From: Halisarca cf. caerulea
Lineage: Eukaryota > Porifera > Demospongiae > Chondrillida > Halisarcidae
Assembly: GCA_963170055.1 (NCBI GenBank)
Contig: CAUJGJ010000444.1
Coordinates: 3,352,218-3,381,917 of the forward strand
Reading direction: 5' to 3'
DNA: 29,700 nucleotides
Shown here: piece after piece, positions 9,915-19,934 of the stretch
Position numbering within the stretch: the first letter of the stretch is position 1
Layout of the letters: every line of letters starts with the position of its first letter
Notes under the pieces: model-generated
Databases searched by the model: none
What the model saw: the letters and a program-made list of their open reading frames with translations, nothing else
What the model was told of the DNA's origin: nothing
Translations under genes and position numbers: made by a program

Positions 9915-10012
9915 TAGTCTGGCCAGCTAGACCGTCTCCCGCAAGCGCCCTACGGGCGAGAAAGGGCGGGAGCGTAGGGCGCTTGCGGGAGACGGTCTAG
10001 CTGGCCAGACTA
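9915..10012. mobile_element. 98-bp Mutator-like hairpin element with 10-bp TSD
   Basis: Two 40-bp arms (9915-9954 and 9973-10012) are perfect reverse complements around an 18-nt G/A-rich spacer. The element begins TAGTCTGGCC and ends GGCCAGACTA. It is flanked by the exact 10-bp direct repeat GATAAAAGTA (9905-9914 and 10013-10022). Target duplications of 8-11 bp with long terminal inverted repeats point to the Mutator (MULE) superfamily. It has no coding capacity and could be called a MITE. The perfect arms suggest recent insertion. Confidence 0.85.
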
Positions 10013-10254
10013 GATAAAAGTACTGTAGTTAATGCACCTGTATGTTCATGTGTTCTTGTGTGCATACATGCATGTGTACATATGCGTAATATTTTTACTC
10101 AGTATGTGCTGAGGAGTACATATGTGCGTACATATGTAAATGGTTTGCACATTATGTAAGCATGTTTCTAATGCACTCACACATACTGATTTGTATCGAA
10201 ACAATGCGCAGCTACGTGTGTGCTTGTGATGTGCTTGTAACAGCGGCCTCTAAC

Positions 10255-10333
10255 CTTCACCACACTTTGAAGTGGTCTCATGTCCAGATTCTCTCTTCTC
10301 TTTTGGTGCGACAGCTGCACCATCTACCCACAT
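10255..10333 (-). CDS. Exon B2: small phase 0-1 exon
   Basis: Minus-strand candidate exon of 79 bp between acceptor GCACACAG and donor GAAG|gttaga. The encoded peptide contains APKEKRESGHETTSKC, matching exon 2328-2409 in frame despite substitutions and one codon of length difference. Its phase-1 end joins the phase-1 start of exon 9489-9809. It begins with ATG right after the acceptor, so it might instead be a first exon, but the copy in unit A lacks that ATG. Confidence 0.55.
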
Positions 10334-10488
10334 CTGTGTGCAAGCATACGTATGTATTTATATCCAATACATAAGTGCTGTAAATGTATATAAGTATAAT
10401 ATTATGTACATACTTCATGGTATATTATGAAACCAGTAGACGCAATTTTAAAATCTTGTTTTGTATGTGATTTCAATACAAATGACTA

Positions 10489-10662
10489 CAGTGGAAAACC
10501 TATTATCCAACACATCATGGACAACAATGTGTTGGATAGCAGAGGTTGCTGGACCATCAAGTAGCTTTTAATGTAGTCTACTATGGGGACTGTTACCAAG
10601 AAGATGGTCAAATTTACGAGAATGTTGGCTTATTGAGGTTTTGGATTACGGAGTTTCTACTG
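10489..10662. mobile_element. pogo/Tigger-like MITE, 174 bp
   Basis: The ends CAGTGGAAAACCTATTATCC and, reversed, CAGTAGAAACTCCGTAATCC are imperfect terminal inverted repeats flanked by TA on both sides. The pattern (CAGTNGAAACYCC...TTATCC) is that of Tigger/pogo nonautonomous elements. It also has an internal hairpin, CCAACACA/TGTGTTGG. Confidence 0.72.
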
Positions 10663-10758
10663 TACCAGATGAATTGTGCATTGTTCTTATGTATGTATAG
10701 CTATGCATCCTCCAATGAATGTTTCTACCTGTATTCACCAAAGTATTATACATTTGAC

Positions 10759-10982
10759 ATGAAGATCGTGGTGGCCGGTGTCAAGTTGGTATGAAGATCG
10801 TGGTGGCCGGTGTCAAGTTGGTATGAAGATCGTGGTGGCCAGTGTCAAGTTGGTATGAAGATCGTGGTGGCCGGTGTCAAGTTGGTATGAAGATCGTGGT
10901 GGCCGGTGTCAAGTTGGTATGAAGATCATGGTGTCCGGTGTCAAGTTGGTATGAAGATCGTGGTGGCCGGTGTCAAGTTGGA
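10759..10982 (+). repeat. 32-bp minisatellite, 7 copies
   Basis: Seven head-to-tail copies of a 32-bp unit beginning ATGAAGATCGTGGTGGCCGG. Copies are nearly identical, with one or two substitutions in copies 3 and 6 and a changed end in copy 7. 32 is not a multiple of three and the frame stops soon after the first unit, so it is not a protein repeat. Confidence 0.95.
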
Positions 10983-11061
10983 CCCTGGGACATTTATAGC
11001 TAAGAATATTAGGAGGAATAACAACAGCAAACACCATAATGATTGATCTTGTAGAAAAATT

Positions 11062-11127
11062 TTTGCCCCTTAGAGAAAGGGGGGTGCTTCAGCACCCAAA
11101 GCACTCCCCCTAAATCCTCCCCTGCTG
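11062..11127. mobile_element. Isolated hAT-like terminus
   Basis: G/C-rich sequence with GGGTGCTTCAGCACCC (hairpin) followed by a right-end-like CCTCCCCTG. It resembles the subterminal part of hAT elements such as 8728-9082. No left end was found. Confidence 0.35.
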
Positions 11128-11235
11128 TAGAACATGTTTCTGGTACTTTTACACTTTTGATATATTTTTGGATACAGTAACAAGTGAAAACAGATTGTAG
11201 TTGCACTTACCGGAATGGCAATGGTGTGGTTAGTG

Positions 11236-11257
11236 ATGATGATGATGATGATGATGA
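11236..11257. repeat. (GAT)n microsatellite
   Basis: About seven GAT units, lying inside the copy-B counterpart of candidate exon 2810-2886. This is the likely reason the frame is not preserved there. Confidence 0.85.
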
Positions 11258-12230
11258 GTTCTCTTATGCTCATAGTTATGAAAAAGCTTCTTAGTGATCT
11301 TCTTCATGCGTACGTAAATGGGAATTGTTTCTCTCTTCTTTCAGTGGCTGGATCACTAGCCTCTACACTATAATGTGTTCTTTGACTGAATGTTATTCTC
11401 TATATCATGTGTGTGTAGTTGAGTACAGGTATGTCTCTACTTATATTTGTTTACATCCTATTCAGCACTTTGTAGCAGGGAAATTCATGTGGGAATCACC
11501 TTTTTGTGGTTGTAATTTCCTGGTGTTTGTAAACACAGCTTTGCATAATATTTGATTAATCACCTCCTACATTCGTGGAGCAGATTATCCTGACTCCATA
11601 GAAGGAGGTCTGCGATTTCCCATGCCCACTTTCTTAGCATACAGTTATGTTCTTCTGTGAACCGCTGTTCAAAAGAGACCCCGCGGTGTGAAAGATTTCT
11701 ACACTTCAGCTACATGGCCACCACATGACAATCACATGACAACCACATGGCTAAAATACCTACCTATATTCATATCAATACATGCCAAACTGGTTAAGAC
11801 TGTCAGACATACTTGAATGGTTCCTTGTTATGTCATGCTGGGCAAGGGGTTCCCCCTGGGAAAATACCACCCACCTGGAAAATACCATCCTGTTTACCTA
11901 TTGTCTAGACACCAAGCCAGGGTTCAGGTTTCTTATCAACAAAGTGCACTACAGAATCAAAAGTTCCCCATGCAACCACAGAAGAATATTGTATGCATAT
12001 GCATGTACAATATGTTACTTAAGCTTTTATAAACTTTTCTGCATACCTATGTACCTACCTGTACACACCACTTCGTCTCCTGCTTTCCTTTTTTGCAGGC
12101 CAACCCTCTGAGTCCATGTGTGCCTTTTGTAACTCCATCCACTAACTGCAGCAGTGAAGACATGCAGCACTTGCACTTTTGCAGTGGTGAGGAAAATGGC
12201 AGACTGCTTTCACAGTTTGTCTATCACTTC

Positions 12231-13819
12231 AGTAAGTACTACAGCTTATGTGTACGCTAGATGGACTGTTACATACACATACTTGGGTGTATTGCCTAGG
12301 AGGGCGCTACACCCTTGCCCAGTCTGTGTCTCATAATGTATTCCTTTGGCTGTTTTTATCGCAAAGCCTCTCACCTAACATGATTTGTTTGAGTAGACCA
12401 ATATGGCTATATGTGGGTTCGATGGCGCAAGAGAACCGTAACCATTAGCCGTATATAATCAACTAAGATTTAGAACCAGCACGAGACAAGACAAGACAGG
12501 TGGACCAGGGACAACATGTGGATGATCGTTCTGCGCATGCGTGTAAAAGTACAATTAATTAAACACAGGAAAGCGGTAAATACAAGTTACACAACGGCCT
12601 AAAGTATGTCCACCACAGACACATGAGTTGGTACGTTCTCTGGCTTCCCATCCTGTATGCATGTGATGTGTCATAGGTGTTGTATTCCTACATGAGTTAT
12701 GCTTGTTAGATGTTCAATGGCAAACAAACATAATATTTTTTCATTTCTGCAAATCTTATTTGATGCTATATTTGAATAAGTACCTTCAATTCTTTTTGTG
12801 CCTGAAAGTCACGGCAGTTTAATTGCATGGTGGTATCTTATAAACTTACAGATGTCATGCAGGTCAGTGGTATTATAAAATGACCACTAAGTATTGAACA
12901 TGGTGAACTTTTAAGTGGCGAAAATCCGAGGAGTAAAAGGTACTGTAGTCAGCATATAGAAGGATGACAGTCATTTTGTGGTGTATGGCTTCATAGTTAC
13001 ACAATACACCTGTAACCTACCCAGGTGGTCTGAAATTTTGTGGGCAGCTGTAGACTGCATGCACTCAGTGAAGTAGGGTATGTGGGTAATGTGCTACGGC
13101 ATGCATTCCTGGTCACTGAACAATGTGGGTAAGGTGCTGACTATAAGCTGGGGACCAGTTCTCTGTGGTCAGTCTATAATTGCATTCTTGCAAAAGAGGT
13201 GCATTTGTGGTCGTAAATAGCATGGGGCGCTGGTGGCATGTTTACTTCTTGTGCTCAATGTCATGGTTTATCCAATGCATGTACATTGAACAAGTGAATA
13301 AAGCTGTGATGAAACGTCTCTAATCAGACATTCTAATAATATTATATAGATCCAACTATCTTATGAGGTGTAGTTCCCTATTAATGTATGCTAATTGTCA
13401 CCCCTAGGCCTGTAATCTGACGAACGATGCTTTTTAAGACGTACCCATTGAGTGTCAGACTAGAAAGTTTAAGGGTTTCACTGTATGAAAATATCCTCTT
13501 TTATCGGAAGTGATTTTATGTGGTTTTACATTATTTCTCAAATTTAATTGTTGAATATTCAATAATGATGTGTAAATAAATACCAAATACACAATAGCCA
13601 TGCAAATAAAAATATGTTAGTACAGATTGCTGGTGTATGGCTGCCATCTGGCTCTCCTGTATTGAAGATACAAGAAGAGTGAGCTGAAACACACATGGAA
13701 ACATGATATCAAAATGAAATCTAGGAACGCCCACCCACAAACAACACATTCACATACGAATCTAAGCATATTTTGTATCACACACATGCAGGCAATGTGT
13801 ATGCACACATGCACACACA
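12231..13819. other. No supported gene
   Basis: Beyond the end of the recognisable duplication. Moderately AT-rich, with no open frame of coding character on either strand, no terminal-repeat element that I could delimit and no RNA gene. A short candidate minus-strand exon just before it (12059-12145, phase 0-0, donor ACAG|gtaggt) is open in copy B but stopped in copy A, and I do not call it. Confidence 0.5.
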
Positions 13820-14635
<816 letters not shown>

Positions 14636-14675
<40 letters not shown>

Positions 14676-14718
14676 ACACACACACACACGCATACACACA
14701 CACACACGTACACGCACA

Positions 14719-14774
<56 letters not shown>
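14636..14774. repeat. (CA)n microsatellite
   Basis: CA array on the plus strand with GTA and GCA interruptions. It begins 43 nt beyond the donor of exon 14817-14922 in the sense direction of the minus-strand gene. Confidence 0.97.
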
Positions 14775-14816
14775 CTGTATGTACATAGTCATAATAGCTA
14801 AGAATCTGATACGCAC

Positions 14817-14922
14817 CATCATTATCTCCTAGGATTCGCACTGGTACTTCCTTTCCATCAGAATTAATCACTTGTAAGGTATTATTGCCTGTGTAATTTA
14901 ATAGAGAGTGTTCATGGTGATT
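14817..14922 (-). CDS. Candidate phase 0-1 exon with N-glycosylation sequons
   Basis: Minus-strand candidate exon of 106 bp between acceptor TGTATGTGCAG and donor GATG|gtgcgt (phase 0 to 1). The peptide contains [20 protein letters not shown], with two potential N-glycosylation sites and a beta-strand-like hydrophobic pattern. It has the same phase class as exons 2328-2409 and 10255-10333, and like the large exons it is followed in sense by a TG array. It probably belongs to the same minus-strand gene family. There is no known domain and no second copy to confirm it. Confidence 0.5.
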
Positions 14923-15029
14923 CTGCACATACAAACCCCATTTTACCTTTCATGCATTATGCGATATGTACATATATGTAACATGATGCAGGTGAAGTGG
15001 TTGTAGCAGCTCGTGGATGTGTGCATTTA

Positions 15030-15135
15030 TAGGTTACTGCATGCCTGCGAGGGAAGTATCATATTTACTGCTTGCATGAGCCCAAGGGCGAGTGCAGTAA
15101 ATACGTACAATGCCTCCCAAGGGAGGCTTGTAATA
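15030..15135. repeat. Imperfect nested hairpins
   Basis: TTTACTGC and GCAGTAAA flank GAGCCCAAGGGCGAG, followed by GCCTCCCAAGGGAGGC. Together they form a stem-loop-rich stretch of about 100 bp that may be a small foldback relic. It is not recognised as a known RNA. Confidence 0.4.
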
Positions 15136-15357
15136 ACCTCTTTATCACAGAGTCTAAATATTTGTTCTAAAACTAGGAAACAGCTCCTAAAATAGAGAAG
15201 GGAATCTGTTTGCTGGAATTCAATTAATTCCTCTCCATGTGTTTCTGGGTGTCAGTATGCAAGTATGATGTAAATGGTTTTGGGGAGCTTAGTCTCACTA
15301 ATGTTTTAACTTTTGTGTATTTGGAGAAAAAGTCTCTGGCCATCTTTAATCTTCTAT

Positions 15358-15384
15358 AAAAGCCTACGTGAAACGTAGGCTTTT
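15358..15384. repeat. 12-bp perfect hairpin with 3-nt loop
   Basis: AAAAGCCTACGT, loop GAA, ACGTAGGCTTTT. The perfect stem could form in RNA from either strand. No gene end was found next to it, so a terminator role is not supported. Confidence 0.8.
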
Positions 15385-15460
15385 CAGAAAGCTTTCAGTT
15401 TGGATGCTCCAGAAATATTAATCTCTTCAGGGTACTCGTTATTATTTTTAGCCTGAAGTT

Positions 15461-15567
15461 GGCTATGGTCTGTGAATGTATACACTGATATGGTGAAGGT
15501 GGCTATGGTCTGTGAATGTATACACTGATATGGTGAAGTTGGCTATGGTCTGTGAATGTATACACAC
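15461..15567 (+). repeat. 40-bp tandem repeat, about 2.7 copies
   Basis: Units starting at 15461, 15501 and 15541, each beginning GGCTATGGTCTGTGAATGTA. The copies are almost identical. The frame is not conserved. Confidence 0.93.
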
Positions 15568-15764
15568 TGAATGTACGTACTGATTGGTTGTCAGGATCTT
15601 GGAGCGCTTAGAGTCAGCAGAAAGTAAATTCTCTAGGATTATAAATATCATATACTGTCCTAGCATGGAGTTCCTTTGATTATGATTTCATCAAGCGATT
15701 CTACATAATAATGTATTCTCACACATGCATTGCACATACTACGTGCACAAACACGGACACACAC

Positions 15765-16070
15765 TTGGAATGAATGTTGCATAGTAGGTTTTCCCACATC
15801 GTGAATGCCCCCATGACATCTTTATCATCACTCCCATTTCAGTGGTGTTGACAACTTCAAGGACAAGTGCGAGGTATAGAGTGAAGTTGGATGTCCTCTT
15901 TGTTAGGCATCTTGGACAGACTGTATCCAACAGTTTATCTTCTTCCTCTGCTATCTCACCAGCTGCTGTTAGTGGACTGGCAATACAGTCAGGAGGAAAT
16001 GCTGCTCTACACCTGAAAATGGCCTCTTTTTTGGTTGAATGAAACTCAACATTTAGAATTTTTGGTCCGT
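15765..16070 (-). CDS. Exon C3: diverged phase 1-1 exon of the same module family
   Basis: Minus-strand internal exon of 306 bp between acceptor TGCTCTGCAG and a donor CCAA|gtgtgt, phase 1 at both ends. It aligns with the 273-587 and 9489-9809 exons at AFPPDC (against ALPPDL), LDTVCPRC (against LDVVCVSC) and SWGHSRCGK (against SWLHAFCGK). It has two extra cysteines (FRCRAAFPPDC) absent from the other two copies, suggesting an added disulfide. The donor is the weakest of the three; the frame remains open some 25 codons beyond it. Best read as an older paralogous module in a tandem array. Confidence 0.65.
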
Positions 16071-16193
16071 CTGCAGAGCACATGTAAAACTTGTAGTTAA
16101 TGAATTCACAGCTGTTATTTGATGCAATGTTCTATCATTGCTAAACAGTGAAACTTATGCGTTCACATGTACATGTGCATGTGTATGTTGGTG

Positions 16194-16200
<7 letters not shown>

Positions 16201-16242
<42 letters not shown>
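16201..16242. repeat. (TG)n microsatellite
   Basis: Pure TG on the plus strand, the first array in the window with this polarity. Confidence 0.95.
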
Positions 16243-16245
<3 letters not shown>

Positions 16246-16266
16246 ACTGTGCATGTATACTATTAA

Positions 16267-19063
16267 CCCTCCTAGGCCGGTAAATAAGCGCCCGTTTTAC
16301 CTCGTGCGCCGAGAGGTTTGGGAGTTAGTTCGCGCTTGTAATACCCGTATTGAAAATTCGTCGAGAACTTTTTACTCAGCAACTTTCATATATTGCAAGT
16401 CCTCATTATATTGTTTCTAAAGGCTTTCTTGAGCCTTTTGTGTGAAGACATCGACCAGTGGTTGCGACAACCAAGAAACAGGACAAATTCAATGACAACA
16501 AAGGAAAAATTACAACGTTCAAGGAATAAAGTAAGTGTCTGTATGTTTTAGAATTGTTCGAAATGAAGTAACTATGATTACAGTTCCATTCTATCCTCTG
16601 TTTGTGCAGTGCTGGACGGCAGATGAGCCTGGAAACACTCCAAACAGTAGTTTACACCACACGTGTTGCAGCCGTACGTTGTCTCGCTTGTTCGCTTGCC
16701 TTCGCCGTCCTTGGACAGCCTTCCCAGCTGTTTGCAGCCAATGCAAGCCCTCTTTCTTCCCTCGAACTTGACTCGTTGGTGGTGTACCGTTGTCTGAGGC
16801 TGAAAAGAACGTTTCTTTGTACGAAGGCCTACTTGCTGACGTTGTCGGGAGGAAAAGTCCCCAATGAGCTCCTTTCCCAAGTCCATCATGAATCCAAGGA
16901 GCCTGTCCCTCTTCCACTTGGTGCTTTTGTCAGCTGGTAGATGTTTACTGGCTAGCAAGTAAGCGTTTGAGATACATGTGTCTAGGCAGTACCAAAAAAT
17001 GTATTTCCACCATTTCTTGGATGTTCTCCCAGTGGGATAGTACTGCCTGAGTTGGTCACTGAGGTCCACACCACCCATGTAATTGTTGTATATGTGTACC
17101 TGGGTTGGTACGGTGACTTGTTTCTGGTGGGGTGGCTCCTTGGTTCTGCGTGTGACAACAGTTGTGGTCCCTGGTGAGACATTTGATGACAAGATGGCTA
17201 CAGGTCGTTTGTCGTGCCACACTGTCAGAACTATGTTGCCTCGTTGGTGCACTGCTGTGTCTCCCTTCTTCACCTTCTTCTTATTCTTGCCATGGTACTC
17301 TTCAGGCATGTCTTTCAGGGTGAGTCTCAAGGTTCCACATCCATACGTTCTCTGCCGGAGAAGTCCCTCAAGAAGTTGCGGGGAATTAAAGAAGTTGTCC
17401 ATAAAAATGTGGTGCCCCTTGTTGTGATAGGGTCTTGATAGACCGAAAACGACTCGCTCCCCTAGATATGTTCCCACAGTTTCAAGCTCTTCGTTGGACG
17501 AATCGAAGTCCGTTCCCCTCCCGATGTAAATGGAGATTCTCAGGACGATCCCAGTGGAGGCTTCAGCTATGATCCAAGCCTGTGTTTGACAGATATACGC
17601 ATACATACGGTGAGTTAACAGTTACACAGCATACTTAAGTGTATTTAATAATGAATTCAATATCGTGTATGTATGTATGTGAATAGCTTCATTACCGTAC
17701 AATACCGCAGTTAGGAGCATGGAAAGTACTAGTTTTATCAAAGTCACAGCCAAAGAAGCTCTGTAACAATGCATGTAGTAGTACTGCGTGTGTACCTATA
17801 TATACATGCAGTCAGAATGTGTGTGCTCACTTTGATTCCCCTCTTAACTGGTTTCTTTGGCATGTACTGTAGAAAGGAGACCCTGCCTTTGTATTTAATC
17901 ATGCCTTCATCCACACTGAGTTCCCTTGCTGGCTTGAGGATGATGTGGAAAGTCCTGTTGCACATCTCCAGTATGGGCCGAACTTTGTAAAGAATGTCAT
18001 ATCCTTCTTCTCCTTTCTTTTTCTGTTTAGTGTTATCATTCAGATGGAAGTACTGCAATATCTTCTTGTAGCGATCACGTGTAAAAACAGCTGTGATGCC
18101 ATCATTTCGCAAGAATGGATCCTCCCTCCAGTACATGGGTAAAGAAGGTAAGCTGTTTATGGCCATCATGATTGCACATCCTATGAATGCCTTCATTTCT
18201 TCTGTACTGGTTGGTTTCCAGCTTGCATCGACTTCTCCACTCTTTTGTTGAACCCATTCTGCATATCGGTTGGTTTCATCCGTTATGTGCTGGAAAGTTT
18301 CTGGCTGAAAGTAAAGTGAGAACAGATCCAGTGCACTGGGATTCTCTGGAATGTCTACAGTTATGCCCGTTTCTTCCTGAAATGGATCCACTGTAACTTC
18401 ATGGAAGTTACTGTCATGCCAGTTGTTCTCAAACAGAGGCCCTTGTAAGTTTGCAGAAGGTAAGACGCTTGCCTCTTGTTGCTCCTCTGTGTCCTGTGTT
18501 TGTGACACCATCTCTTCCACAGTTGTGCTTTCGTGTACAGGTTGAGATGGCCCTTCAACTGTGGACAAGTCAAGGTAGTCTTGTTGAAGCACACTTGCAC
18601 ACAGGAGCTTCTCCACATCATCGAGTTCTTCCTCTATTTCATCTTCAGAATCACAGTCACCAGAGGTCTGAAAACGGCGGAGAGGGATACCAAACATCTC
18701 CTCAAAGCGAGCTTCATCAGAGAAGATGTCATGAAGTCCACTGCCAGAGCTTGCCATGTTCTTGACTTGAATTGTACTTGAATTGCTATTATCTTTGTTT
18801 CATGTTTTTTCGCGCGAGTTTGCGAGCAATTTATAAGCGCTTATAACGTTGAAATTATAAATAGCAACCCTATGTAATGTTGCTATCTTTAGAAAGCTCT
18901 ATTTTTAGGCTTTCTAATGATGTCAGACTTATAATGATAGCGCGTTCCTATCGTGCACAACAAGCGTTTGAATTTCGCTCGTTTTTTGTGGGCGCTTTTG
19001 GGCGTCTCGGCGTTATGCGCTATAATAACTATGGGCGCTTTTGGGCGTCTCGGCCACAGAGGG
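16267..19063 (-). mobile_element. Complete piggyBac transposon, 2797 bp
   Basis: Flanked by TTAA at 16263-16266 and 19064-19067, the piggyBac target duplication. The left end reads CCCTCCTAGGCCG and the right end, reversed, CCCTCTGTGGCCG, giving a roughly 13-bp imperfect terminal inverted repeat. Next to the right end a 23-bp unit starting TGGGCGCTTTTGGGCG occurs twice (18989-19011, 19032-19054), and related CGGCGC/GGGCGC words lie near the left end. These are probable subterminal transposase sites. The whole interior is taken up by one transposase gene on the minus strand. The element lies 197 bp beyond the exon 15765-16070. Confidence 0.95.
16578..18757 (-). CDS. piggyBac transposase (DDE_Tnp_1_7), one intron
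   Basis: Cut-and-paste transposase for the surrounding element. Exon 1 is 18757-17831 (309 codons) and exon 2 is 17579-16578 (333 codons plus TAA). The intron 17830-17580 (251 bp) starts gtgagc and ends aaacacag in phase 0; joining restores the family pattern KPVKRGIK followed by AWIIAE. An acidic N-terminal region (about residues 1-140) precedes the RNase H-like core. The second catalytic Asp lies in FMDNFF (D370) and the third in GGVDLSDQ (D481, plus D484). At the first catalytic position, normally Asp a few residues after GIK, this protein has Glu (E315). The C-terminus has the cysteine-rich CxxC...CxxC...CxxC finger (about residues 585-630) used for DNA end binding. The frame is intact, so the element is young or selected; activity is uncertain given E315. 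Confidence 0.93.
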
Positions 19064-19067
19064 TTAA

Positions 19068-19500
19068 TGATAATAATGTTATATAATACTATTAGACTCA
19101 ATACAAAAAGGGGAAACACAATTTGAATAATTTATTCCCTACTTTGCAAAATAACTTAGGATGATGATTGCTGACCTCTAACACAGTGAGAATTTCTAGA
19201 AGATATTCCATGCTCATATGCCTCTCCTCCCTGTGCAATGTCAACACAGACCAGGTTTAACAGGAGATACATGTAGAGGAAACACTATGAGATGCTCATG
19301 ATTATGTCTGAACATACACTAGTACTTGTGATGTGAGCTCATATATTGATTTATAACCACATGCACACAGTTTAAAGTGAATATGATCACCCACCACAAA
19401 TTAAATCGTAATACTATAATCCATGCCAACCACAACTGATCTGTCTACTCACATAGTTTGTAATAATTCCAGTGAGTAAGGTGAGCCAATGACTGGTCTT
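19068..19500. other. No supported gene
   Basis: AT-rich sequence between the piggyBac element and the assembly gap. I see no coding frame, terminal repeats or RNA gene. Confidence 0.5.
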
Positions 19501-19700
19501 NNNNNNNNNNNNNNNNNNNNNNNNNNNNNNNNNNNNNNNNNNNNNNNNNNNNNNNNNNNNNNNNNNNNNNNNNNNNNNNNNNNNNNNNNNNNNNNNNNNN
19601 NNNNNNNNNNNNNNNNNNNNNNNNNNNNNNNNNNNNNNNNNNNNNNNNNNNNNNNNNNNNNNNNNNNNNNNNNNNNNNNNNNNNNNNNNNNNNNNNNNNN
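19501..19700. other. Assembly gap (200 Ns)
   Basis: Exactly 200 unknown bases, probably a fixed-size placeholder. The start of the 5' LTR falls in it. Yet the LTR coordinate offset (4135) predicts a complete 238-bp LTR starting at 19656, so the part of the gap from 19656 on would hold about 45 bp of LTR if the size were real. Confidence 0.99.
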
Positions 19701-19893
19701 TTCACCTTTATTTCTATAATCAAGCATGGTATTACTATTAATAACTATTGTAAGAGTATTTAAGCACCTGCATGTTTGCTATCATTTAGTGTTGTGTAAC
19801 TTAGTGTTGTTAGCCGGTGTGGCAGTTAATTAATAGCAATTGTCCAGTGACCAGTGTATTGCTATCACAACGCCGCTACTGAGTTATTGTACA
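19701..19893 (+). repeat. 5' LTR (partial; start lost in gap)
   Basis: Matches 23836-24028 with two substitutions and no indel, ending TGTACA. The first 45 bases of the LTR would lie in the preceding Ns. Confidence 0.95.
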
Positions 19894-19911
19894 TGGTGTC
19901 AGAAGTGGGAT
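19894..19911 (+). other. Primer-binding site, tRNA-Leu type
   Basis: TGGTGTCAGAAGTGGGA directly follows the LTR. Its complement ends in CCA after a leucine-tRNA-like 3' acceptor (CCCACTTCTGACACCA), as described for Mag/SURL-type gypsy elements. The tRNA assignment is from memory of the family. Confidence 0.8.
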
Positions 19912-19934
19912 CCCTGTAGTTCTCCAAATTCAGA

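Noticed and set aside
10759..10982. CRISPR-like array from evenly spaced repeats
   Set aside because: Units are contiguous without spacers and the context is animal DNA; it is a minisatellite.
11211..11289. Copy-B counterpart of exon 2810-2886
   Set aside because: The donor is conserved, but a (GAT)n expansion and a one-base phase change break the frame match with its neighbours.
12059..12145. 29-codon phase 0-0 exon on the minus strand of copy B
   Set aside because: The matching segment in copy A has an in-frame stop, and the phases do not join the next candidate exon; too weak to call.
12405..12440. tRNA-like B box (GGTTCGAT) suggesting a tRNA or SINE
   Set aside because: No A box, cloverleaf or tail was found at suitable spacing.
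15358..15384. Transcription terminator
   Set aside because: The hairpin is good, but rho-independent termination does not apply to animal nuclear genes and no gene ends there.
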